From Clostridia bacterium (GTDB lineage: Bacteria; Bacillota; Clostridia; TANB77; CAG-508): a stretch of 38,296 nucleotides of DNA. Location of the stretch: assembly GCA_017510825.1 (NCBI GenBank), contig JAFWMA010000003.1:1-38296 (forward strand), given 5' to 3'. Positions 24,849-32,244 of the stretch are shown here, one piece after another. The notes beneath the pieces are model-generated. The model ran no database searches. It worked only from the letters and a program-made list of their open reading frames with translations, and had not been told where the DNA came from. The position numbers and the translations under genes are program-made. Every line of letters starts with the position of its first letter. Position 1 is the stretch's first letter.

Positions 24849-26936
24849 TTACCTTATTTCAGCTATTCCTATTTCGTTTTTGTATAATTCATTAATTATG
24901 TTTAATAGTTCTTCTGTTTTATCTTCTTTTTTACTTACTGATTTTAAATCAATCTTTATTTTGTGCGCTCCATTTGCAATTTCATGAAATGGTGCTTCTA
25001 GTTTGATTTTTTTTGAGGTAGTTGTCTCTGTTGTTTCAAATGATGATGTGTAGTTTTCTTTATCTGTAATATTCTTTATTTTTCCAAAAATAATTCTGTC
25101 TAGCTCAATAAATTCCTTATTTATTTTTTCGTCATCAATTCCAGATATAATAAAATTGTAATTATATTTGTTGGAAATCTCTTGAACTTTTTCTTTCATT
25201 TTAGTTACTATTTCTATTCCTAATAAATGTGCATTTTTATTATTTTCCATTGTTTTTCCGTTTAAGACTAATACACATTCATTTAATCCAGTAAATCCTA
25301 CTTGCATTATTCCTTGTTTAAGAATTCTTCTAACTCTATCATCATCTTTTAATTTTTCAGAATCTATCCAAACATTTTGTTTCATTAAAAAGGGAAAATT
25401 ATAAACCTTTTTGTTGCTTTGAATATCTAGCCTTTCCGTCAGTTGTTCGCAAACTAAATCAACTTTTTGATTTAGTTCTTCATAAAATTCAGATAAACTA
25501 TCTTTATGTTTTAGTGCTATTCTTGGAAGATTTATTACAGTAGATGATAATACTCCTCTTCCACTTGATAATTGCTTGTCTTTATAAATATTATCAATTA
25601 CTCTTGCCCCATCTTCAAAATAAGCAACTTCTGTATTAAAATCTCCTTCCTTGTAAAACTGTCTATTAAACTGTGTATCTAAAAAAGAGAATAAGACATT
25701 ATTTGTTTTATTAATAGTTTCACATGCCATTCTTAGTAAATCATGATTTGGATCTTTTTCTTTATAGTTAATTCCTTTTGATATTTTAAAAATAATCTTT
25801 GGAGAAATTGCTCTTTTACTTTCACCAATTCCTTCATTTATGGTCCTTAAAATATTCTTAGTAATCATTCTTCCTTCTTTGCTTGTATCTGTTCCCAAGT
25901 TAATTGTTGTTATTCTATCATCACATATACTATTTAAATCATGGACAAAGCCTTCCATTGCTTGATATACTTGTTTATTTGTTTTCAGTAAAGCTTTATT
26001 ATATACGATTCTAAACATTCTCTTTAATTCTTCTGCATCTCTAGTAAATTTATAAAATTGAGAAATGTCAAAATCTATAGTATTAATCTTTTCTATTTCT
26101 CTTTCAATTCCATTAATGGCAATAAATTTATCATAATCTGTATATTCTAAAATGTCATAAATAGTTTGTTTGAATTCTTTTTTAAATGTCTTCAATACTC
26201 CAGGAGCCATATAGTAGTCAAAGTTTGGAATTGATTGTTCTCCTGATTGATCTTTTTGATTATTGCATATTGCAATTATTGCAAGTGTTGCATAAGATAC
26301 TATACTTTGAGGCTCTCTTATTGAGCACTTTTCAGTTTCAAAACCATCATTAAATAGTTTTTCTAAATCTATTTGTGTGCTTTCACTTGTTCCAATTGGA
26401 TAATACTCAAGACTTCTAATGTAAATATCTCCATTTTCATGACTATCTGAAAACTTAGGTTTTATTAAGTAAGAAGTTGCAAACTCTTCAGCTACTGCTT
26501 CTCCATATGCTTGTAATTTTTCGATAGAATTCTTATTGTCAGTTGCATCGTCTACTGAATTCTTTGAATTTAACCCTAGTTTTTCAAGTGCCTTTAAAAA
26601 TTTATGTTTTCTTTTTTCTTCAAAAAATATTTCTCTAGATTGATTTCTTTTATCTCTATATTTTTTATATGATTCATAAACATCTTCATATCCATTATTT
26701 TTAAGTTCTTCTTCAATCCAATCCTGAATTTGTTCAATTTTTATTCTTTGCAAACTGCTTTCTTTTATTTTAATGATTACTTTATTATAAACTTTGTTAA
26801 TATCCTCTTCATTATACTTTTCTTCAATACTATCAAATCCTTTTTTTACTGCAACAGCAATTTTTGTTCCATCAAAAGCGACTCTTTTTCCGCTTCTCTT
26901 TACTACAACTATATTGGCTAAATCATCTTCATTCAT
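24849..26936 (-). CDS. NrdD-like protein lacking active-site and radical residues
   Basis: 695 aa. Resembles the class III anaerobic ribonucleotide reductase along its length: an N-terminal ATP-cone (VVKRSGKRVAFDGTKI, residues 11-26), then REPQSIVSYATLAII, NQKDQSGEQSIPNFDYYMAP (226-245), NLGTDTSKEGRM (346-357), DPNHDLLRMACETINK and FSFLD..FNRQFYKEGDFNTEVAY (417-439). Key residues are missing. Where NrdD has NC before LQ.dL..LL it reads ST (about 186-187). Where NrdD has MGCRTRV it reads FEDGARV (440-446). It ends at IGIAEIR, before the zinc cysteines and the glycyl-radical RVTGYL loop. The frame is otherwise intact. Probably a catalytically inactive, nucleotide-binding paralogue. It is translationally coupled to pdp (ATGA). 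Confidence 0.8.
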   Translation of the reverse strand: MNEDDLANIVVVKRSGKRVAFDGTKIAVAVKKGFDSIEEKYNEEDINKVYNKVIIKIKESSLQRIKIEQIQDWIEEELKNNGYEDVYESYKKYRDKRNQSREIFFEEKRKHKFLKALEKLGLNSKNSVDDATDNKNSIEKLQAYGEAVAEEFATSYLIKPKFSDSHENGDIYIRSLEYYPIGTSESTQIDLEKLFNDGFETEKCSIREPQSIVSYATLAIIAICNNQKDQSGEQSIPNFDYYMAPGVLKTFKKEFKQTIYDILEYTDYDKFIAINGIEREIEKINTIDFDISQFYKFTRDAEELKRMFRIVYNKALLKTNKQVYQAMEGFVHDLNSICDDRITTINLGTDTSKEGRMITKNILRTINEGIGESKRAISPKIIFKISKGINYKEKDPNHDLLRMACETINKTNNVLFSFLDTQFNRQFYKEGDFNTEVAYFEDGARVIDNIYKDKQLSSGRGVLSSTVINLPRIALKHKDSLSEFYEELNQKVDLVCEQLTERLDIQSNKKVYNFPFLMKQNVWIDSEKLKDDDRVRRILKQGIMQVGFTGLNECVLVLNGKTMENNKNAHLLGIEIVTKMKEKVQEISNKYNYNFIISGIDDEKINKEFIELDRIIFGKIKNITDKENYTSSFETTETTTSKKIKLEAPFHEIANGAHKIKIDLKSVSKKEDKTEELLNIINELYKNEIGIAEIR

Positions 26937-26954
26937 TTTATTAGTTTTCCTTCT

Positions 26955-28259
26955 TTAAATATGATATCTTCTACTATATCTACTTCTTTCGTATAATCTC
27001 CAATAACCTATGTTAAATAATTTTTGTTTTTTTACATACTCAGTTTTTTCTTTATCATCAGAATGTATATATCCTAATATATCTCCTTTTTTAACTTTGT
27101 CTCCTACTTTTTTTTCAAAAATGAATCCAACCCTTGGATTTATTGCATCTTCCTTTTTTATTCTTCCAGCCCCCAAATAACATGCTAGTTTACCTACTGT
27201 ATTGGCATTTAGTATTCTTACTGTTCCATCTTTTTCTGCAATAATAGGTTCTATATATTTTGCTTTTTCAAATTTAGATGTATCTTCTAAATATGAAATA
27301 TCTCCTCCTTGTTTTTTCACTAAATCTACAAATTTTTCAAAGCCCTTTCCATTTTTTAAGTTTTCAATTATTTTTTTCTTTCCTTCTTCAATTGTATTAA
27401 CTTTTTTTGCAAGTACTAACATATTAGCACCTAGTTCTGTAACAGTAAATTTTTCGTCTATTGTCATCTCTTGATTCCCTTTAAGTACTTCTATAACTTC
27501 TATAATTTCCAATGCATTTCCAACAGCCCTTCCCATAGGTTGGTTCATATCTGTTACAATACATTTGGTTTCTTTTCCAGAAAGATCTCCTATTCTTTTC
27601 ATGCAAACAGCTAATTGTAATGCTTTTAATCTATTATTCATAAATGCTCCATTTCCACATGTTACATCTATTACAATTTTATTTGCGCCTGCTGCGATTT
27701 TTTTACTCATTATGCTTGATGCTATTAATGGGATACTATCTATACAGTTAATAGTATCACGTAGTGCATATAGTTTTTTGTCTGCAGGTGCTAAATTTAA
27801 TGTTTGTCCAATTAAGCTTATTCCAATTTCTTTTACATTTTTCTTAAATGATTCAATGTCTAAATCGGTTCTATAACCAGGAATTGATTCTAATTTGTCA
27901 ATTGTTCCACCTGTAGTTCCAAGCCCTCTACCAGACATCTTTGCAACAGGTATTCCTAATGATGCAATTATTGGCATTAGAATTAATGTGATTTTATCAC
28001 CTACTCCACCAGTGGAATGCTTATCAATCACATCTCCTAAATCAGATAAGTCTAATACATCTCCTGAATTTGCCATAGAAATAGTCAAGTCTGTTATTTC
28101 TTGTTCACTCATTCTATTTATGTATATTGCCATTACTAGAGCTGAAGCTTGGTAGTCTGCAATATTTCCTTTTACATATTCTTTTACAAAAAAATCTATT
28201 TCTTCTTTTGATAATTCTTTATTATCCCTTTTTTTTGCAATTATATCTAAAATATTCAT
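26955..28259 (-). CDS. pdp: Pyrimidine-nucleoside phosphorylase, C-terminus frameshifted
   Basis: 434 aa as read. Cleaves thymidine/uridine/deoxyuridine with phosphate to base and (deoxy)ribose-1-phosphate. Seen: the phosphate-binding KHSTGGVGDK (about 81-90), the family signature SGRGLGTTGGTIDKLESIPG (about 109-128), the SDMN-like TDMNQPMGRAVGN, and a C-terminal hammerhead domain. The last 17 residues (GYWRLYERSRYSRRYHI) are atypical. Removing one base of the CC at 27007-27008 gives IVIGDYTKEVDIVEDIIF and on to a stop that overlaps the next gene as ATGA (26933-26936). Either a natural frameshift or a sequence error; the catalytic domains are unaffected. Confidence 0.9.
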   Translation of the reverse strand: MNILDIIAKKRDNKELSKEEIDFFVKEYVKGNIADYQASALVMAIYINRMSEQEITDLTISMANSGDVLDLSDLGDVIDKHSTGGVGDKITLILMPIIASLGIPVAKMSGRGLGTTGGTIDKLESIPGYRTDLDIESFKKNVKEIGISLIGQTLNLAPADKKLYALRDTINCIDSIPLIASSIMSKKIAAGANKIVIDVTCGNGAFMNNRLKALQLAVCMKRIGDLSGKETKCIVTDMNQPMGRAVGNALEIIEVIEVLKGNQEMTIDEKFTVTELGANMLVLAKKVNTIEEGKKKIIENLKNGKGFEKFVDLVKKQGGDISYLEDTSKFEKAKYIEPIIAEKDGTVRILNANTVGKLACYLGAGRIKKEDAINPRVGFIFEKKVGDKVKKGDILGYIHSDDKEKTEYVKKQKLFNIGYWRLYERSRYSRRYHI

Positions 28260-28311
28260 CGGAAAGTCCTTTCTAAATTGACTTAAAAGAATTTTTTACT
28301 TCTTATTAAAT

Positions 28312-28737
28312 CTAAAACATCATTCCTCCCACAAACCCTATAAAAGCTCCAGTTAATACTTGAATAGGTGTATGTCCTGTCATTTCTTGTAGTTTTTCAA
28401 CTCCTGTAAGTTTCTGGTTTGTTAATATATCATTTAGTATTTTGGCTTGTTTTCCTACTGCTCTACGCACTCCTGCAGCGTCATACATTACGATAAAGGC
28501 AAATGCTCCACTTAACGCGAACAGTGGTGAATTTACTCCTATGTTCTTTCCTATTAATGTAGCCAGACTTACCACAACTGCAGAATGAGAACTAGGCATT
28601 CCCCCTGCTCCCCAAAATCTTCCTAAATGCCATTCTTTTGTTTCAACTCTATCATATATTACTTTAAAGATTTGTATTCCAAACCATAAGCTTAATGGTA
28701 TAATAAAGTATTTATATTCTTGCAATATTTCCTGCAT
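28312..28737 (-). CDS. Divergent PAP2 family protein (DUF212, YuiD-like)
   Basis: 141 aa integral membrane protein. Seen: GRFWGAGGMPSSHSAVVVSLAT (about 40-61, with the PSSH phosphatase-like motif), MYDAAGVRRAVGKQAKILN (about 84-102) and GHTPIQVLTGAFIG near the C-terminus, the three conserved blocks of this family. The motifs suggest a lipid phosphatase or phospho-lipid binding role, unproven. It lies between xseB and pdp, replacing the ispA often found after xseB. Confidence 0.88.
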   Translation of the reverse strand: MQEILQEYKYFIIPLSLWFGIQIFKVIYDRVETKEWHLGRFWGAGGMPSSHSAVVVSLATLIGKNIGVNSPLFALSGAFAFIVMYDAAGVRRAVGKQAKILNDILTNQKLTGVEKLQEMTGHTPIQVLTGAFIGFVGGMMF

Positions 28738-28775
28738 TTTTTTATCCTTTCTATATTTTATTCTGTTTATAATTA

Positions 28776-29000
28776 TTATTCGTCATCATTTATATCAAAA
28801 TCTTTTTCACTGTCATCTATAAGAATTGTAATTTTTTTCTCAGTTTCATCTAATATTTTCTTACACTGTTTTGAAATCTTCATTCCTTCTTCAAATTTTT
28901 TTACAGATTCATCTAAGCTTAAATTATCTGATTCTAATTCATTTGCAATTTCGTCTAGCTTTTTAATAGAATCTTCGAAGTCTATTTTTTTTTCAGACAT
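28776..29000 (-). CDS. xseB: Exodeoxyribonuclease VII small subunit
   Basis: 74 aa. Seen: FEDSIKKLDEIANELESDNLSLDESVKKFEEGMKI, the family coiled-coil helix pair. Works with XseA to degrade single-stranded DNA from both ends. Directly downstream of xseA (67-base gap). Confidence 0.95.
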   Translation of the reverse strand: MSEKKIDFEDSIKKLDEIANELESDNLSLDESVKKFEEGMKISKQCKKILDETEKKITILIDDSEKDFDINDDE

Positions 29001-29066
29001 CTTAATTTCTCCTTCCTTCTTCTAAATTTTATATATACTAGTCAATATATAAAAATTGTTTATATT

Positions 29067-30257
29067 CTAATCAACCACTTCTGCATTGGTTTTCCCATCA
29101 CTAAATCTTACTGTAATATTGTCACCAATTTTTAATTCAGATGATTTGGTTATTATCTTTCCATTTTTTTCAGTTATTGTAAAACCTCTTGCTAGTGTTT
29201 TTAAAGGACTTAAGGCATTTAACTTTGTTTCTATTTTTTCATAATTTGTTTTTTTATTGTAAATTACTTTTGTAATACTCGTAATATTTTTCTTTGTAAG
29301 AATGTCTAGTGTCATTAAATATTCATTTATTTTTTGTAGTGGATTGCTATAAGCTCTTCTTTGCATTACTTTTTCATATTTAAGTTTCATTAATTCAATT
29401 TTTTTATCAAGTGCAGTTCTATATCTATTTTCATAAGAATTGATTTCTCTAATAACATCTACTATATTTGGTACTGCAAGTTCTGCTGCTGAAGATGGAG
29501 TAGGTGCTCTTAAATCAGCTACGAAATCAGAAATTGAGAAATCAGTTTCATGTCCAACCGCTGAAATAATAGGAATTTCGGATTCATATATTGCACGAGC
29601 AACTATTTCTTCATTAAATGACCATAAATCTTCTAATGATCCTCCTCCTCTACCTAAGATTATAACATCTGCTATATTATCTTTATTCATTTTTTTTATA
29701 CCTTCAACAATTTGTCCTGCTGAAGTTGGTCCTTGAACTGCTACTGGTAAAAGCTTTATGTGGACATTTGGATTTCTTCTAGTTGATACATTTATTATAT
29801 CTCTTATTACAGCTCCTGTTGACGCTGTTAATACACCTATTGTTTTTGGGAATTTTGGAATACTTTTTTTATGACTTTCATCGAAAAGACCTTCCTTTTC
29901 CAATTTAGCTTTAAGCTTTTGATATGCTTCAAAAAGAGACCCCATACCATCTTGTTTCATTGCTTTACAGTATATTTGATATACTCCATCTCTTTCAAAA
30001 ACAGATACACTTCCTAAAACTGCAACCTTCATTCCATCTTTTGGAGAAAAAGAAAGATGGGGTGTATAATTTCTAAACATAACACATTTTACAAGAGCTT
30101 TCTCGTCTTTTAAAGTAAAATACATGTGACCTGTATAGTGCAACTTAAAATTTGAGATTTCTCCTTTAACATATACATTGTTTAGAAATTCATCTCCATC
30201 TACTTTGTTTTTTATATACTTATTTAATTGTTCAACACTTATTGGAGTAATTTCCAT
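29067..30257 (-). CDS. xseA: Exodeoxyribonuclease VII large subunit
   Basis: 396 aa, normal. Seen: the N-terminal OB-fold (VYVKGEISNFKLHYTGHMYFTLKD), the catalytic-domain blocks TIGVLTASTGAVIRDIINVSTRRNP (about 139-163), ILGRGGGSLEDLWSFNEE (about 205-222) and SAVGHETDFSISDFVADLRAPTPSSAAE (about 236-263). Forms the nuclease with XseB. Middle of the nusB-xseA-xseB run typical of Firmicutes. Confidence 0.97.
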   Translation of the reverse strand: MEITPISVEQLNKYIKNKVDGDEFLNNVYVKGEISNFKLHYTGHMYFTLKDEKALVKCVMFRNYTPHLSFSPKDGMKVAVLGSVSVFERDGVYQIYCKAMKQDGMGSLFEAYQKLKAKLEKEGLFDESHKKSIPKFPKTIGVLTASTGAVIRDIINVSTRRNPNVHIKLLPVAVQGPTSAGQIVEGIKKMNKDNIADVIILGRGGGSLEDLWSFNEEIVARAIYESEIPIISAVGHETDFSISDFVADLRAPTPSSAAELAVPNIVDVIREINSYENRYRTALDKKIELMKLKYEKVMQRRAYSNPLQKINEYLMTLDILTKKNITSITKVIYNKKTNYEKIETKLNALSPLKTLARGFTITEKNGKIITKSSELKIGDNITVRFSDGKTNAEVVD

Positions 30258-30314
30258 TTAAAATTACATTCCTTTCTCGTTTCATTATAAAACTAATTTA
30301 GGCTTGAAATAAGC

Positions 30315-30737
30315 TTAGTTGTCATCAAGAAGTTTATGTTTTTTTACAATACTCGCTAAAACTCCGTTAACAAAACTTTTAGATTTATCATCTCCATATT
30401 TTTTTGATAGTTCTACAACCTCGTTTATTACAACTTTATAGGGTAATTTTGAATAAACTATTTCATATATTCCAAGTTTTAATAATGTAATGTCTATTTT
30501 TGAAATTCTTGAAATTGTCCAATCTGATTTAATGTTATATTCTATTTCTTTTTCAATACTTTCATTGTTTTTTACAACACCTTCAACAATTTCATTCATA
30601 TATGATATTGTTGATTCTTGTTTTATATTTTCTATTTCACAAAACAGATTAATTTGCTCTTTATAGTCGGTATCTTTATTTATTTGAATACTATAAAGTA
30701 GTTTAAAAGCTTCTTCTCTATTTTTTGATCTACTCAT
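30315..30737 (-). CDS. nusB: Transcription antitermination factor NusB
   Basis: 140 aa. All-helical RNA-binding protein that joins NusE/S10 at boxA in rRNA antitermination. Seen: [17 protein letters not shown] at the N-terminus, [16 protein letters not shown] and [26 protein letters not shown]. The start at 30737 (AAAGGAT upstream) begins 11 bases after the DUF2273 gene; the open frame to 30761 would overlap that gene. Confidence 0.95.
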   Translation of the reverse strand: MSRSKNREEAFKLLYSIQINKDTDYKEQINLFCEIENIKQESTISYMNEIVEGVVKNNESIEKEIEYNIKSDWTISRISKIDITLLKLGIYEIVYSKLPYKVVINEVVELSKKYGDDKSKSFVNGVLASIVKKHKLLDDN

Positions 30738-30747
30738 TTTATATCCT

Positions 30748-30951
30748 TTACATTTTATCAATAATATCTTTTAATTTATCTTTAACATTTTCTTTATAGT
30801 TTTGGAAATAGTTTCCTGCCCATATTCCCATTCCTACTAAAACAATTCCTATAACAATTCTATAAAAATCAGTGCATGCAATAATAGTTGCTATTATTCC
30901 TCCTAAAATTGCTCCCCAATATTTAGATAAAAATTTTTTAAAGTCATCCAT
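30748..30951 (-). CDS. DUF2273 small membrane protein
   Basis: 67 aa with two hydrophobic segments (about 13-30, [18 protein letters not shown], and 33-50, [18 protein letters not shown]) and a basic tail. Members of this family sit with amaP and asp23 genes in Gram-positive bacteria, as here (5 bases after amaP), and are thought to help place Asp23 at the membrane. Ends with a stop just before nusB. Confidence 0.88.
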   Translation of the reverse strand: MDDFKKFLSKYWGAILGGIIATIIACTDFYRIVIGIVLVGMGIWAGNYFQNYKENVKDKLKDIIDKM

Positions 30952-30956
30952 TTTCT

Positions 30957-31529
30957 TTATTTCCCTTCTTTGTTTTTCTTATCCTCTTCTGTTTCTGATT
31001 TTTTTATTTCAACACTTTCTATTTCAATGTCTACTGAGCCTAAATCAATATTAGTAGTTTCTTTTATATTCTTTTTAACTTTACTTTGGATTTTTGTAGA
31101 TAAATCTTTTATTATTGTCCCTTCTTCAACATTAATGATTATACTTATATTTATATTATCTTCTTTTCCAAATTTTACAGATAATTCTGATTTTTTTATA
31201 TTAGGAAATTCTTTTAATGTTGATGTAACAATATTTTCTAATGTTGTTTTAGTTATTAGAAGTTTGCCATTGTTGTTTTGCATCATAACTCCTTCTTCAG
31301 AACCTTTTGAATATGAATTGAAAAATAGGCATTTTAAAGATAATAATGTAAGTGCTACACATACTCCTTGTAGTATGTAAGTAGAATGGGTTGCTTGTAG
31401 TACTTTTTCAATTAAAATACTAAAGATAGATATATCTACAAATCCAAAACTAATTAAGAGTAGTACTATTGAAATTGTTAATATCAACATCGAAAATAAT
31501 GCTAGACCAATTCTATCTAAAATTTTCAT
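30957..31529 (-). CDS. amaP: Alkaline shock membrane anchor protein AmaP
   Basis: 190 aa. Two N-terminal membrane segments (about 9-32 and 48-68) followed by a cytoplasmic Asp23-like domain (GKLLITKTTLENIVTSTLKEFPNIKKSELSVKFG) and a Lys/Glu-rich tail. AmaP anchors Asp23 to the membrane. Between asp23 and the DUF2273 gene. A hairpin TGAGGC/GCCTCA (about 31580-31603) lies in the 106-base gap after asp23 and may reduce read-through. Confidence 0.88.
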   Translation of the reverse strand: MKILDRIGLALFSMLILTISIVLLLISFGFVDISIFSILIEKVLQATHSTYILQGVCVALTLLSLKCLFFNSYSKGSEEGVMMQNNNGKLLITKTTLENIVTSTLKEFPNIKKSELSVKFGKEDNINISIIINVEEGTIIKDLSTKIQSKVKKNIKETTNIDLGSVDIEIESVEIKKSETEEDKKNKEGK

Positions 31530-31635
31530 AATTTACTATTCCTTTCTATATGCAGTTTATTAGCTCTTTTACAACATTTATGAGGCTCTTTTACAAAAGC
31601 CTCACAAACTAATAAGTATTAATTTTAATTATTGA

Positions 31636-32082
31636 TTATTTTTTTGGTGCCTTTGTTTTAGTATCTTTTTTTTCTGCTTTACCACTTTCTTTTACTGTTT
31701 CTGGAGCTCCTTCACCTGATGTTACAACTCCTTGAACATGAACATTTACTTCTGTTGGATTTAATCCTGTCATATTTTCAACCGCTTTTTTAACTCTCTT
31801 TTGAATTTCAAAAGCAACATCTGGAATTCTTGTTCCATATTCTACTATAATGTTAACATCAATTTTAACATCTTTATCTTCAGCTTCAATTTTAATGCCT
31901 TTCGCCATATTTTTCTTTCCACTTAATACTTCTGAAATTCCTCCAGCAAATCCTCCAGCCATTTCTGCTACTCCTGGTACTTCAGCTACTGCCATTCCAG
32001 CTATAACAGCTATAACATCATCTGCAATTTGTATTCCTTCATTGTTAACTTCAACCTCTTTATTAGCATTATCTTCTTTCAT
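31636..32082 (-). CDS. asp23: Asp23/Gls24 family envelope stress protein
   Basis: 148 aa. Seen: GIQIADDVIAVIAGMAVAEVPGVAEMAGG (about 15-45), the glycine-rich hinge, and KIDVNIIVEYGTRIPDVAFEIQKRVKKAVENMTGL (about 73-108), hallmarks of the family. Asp23 coats the inner membrane and is linked to envelope stress. Strong sigma-A promoter at 32115-32143; first gene of asp23-amaP-DUF2273 and perhaps of the long block through nusB-xseAB. Confidence 0.95.
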   Translation of the reverse strand: MKEDNANKEVEVNNEGIQIADDVIAVIAGMAVAEVPGVAEMAGGFAGGISEVLSGKKNMAKGIKIEAEDKDVKIDVNIIVEYGTRIPDVAFEIQKRVKKAVENMTGLNPTEVNVHVQGVVTSGEGAPETVKESGKAEKKDTKTKAPKK

Positions 32083-32114
32083 AAATATACCTCCTATTTA
32101 TTTTTATATAGTAT

Positions 32115-32143
32115 AGTATATCAATTTATGCATTATTTTGCAA
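32115..32143 (-). promoter_or_regulatory. Sigma-A promoter of asp23
   Basis: On the minus strand TTGCAA (complement of 32138-32143), a 17-base spacer, TATACT (complement of 32115-32120). Confidence 0.7.
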
Positions 32144-32167
32144 TATCTTTGTAAAAAAATTTATAAA

Positions 32168-32234
32168 AAAGAAAGTATATTTTTCATACTCTCCATACAT
32201 TTTGGAGAATATATTAATTATGTATACTTTCTTT
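32168..32234 (-). terminator. Terminator of the repeat-rich gene
   Basis: The outer stem AAAGAAAGTATA/TATACTTTCTTT (32168-32179 with 32223-32234) encloses an inner hairpin CTCC/GGAG. It lies just after the stop of the 32245-34581 gene. Confidence 0.75.
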
Positions 32235-32244
32235 ATAAATTATT

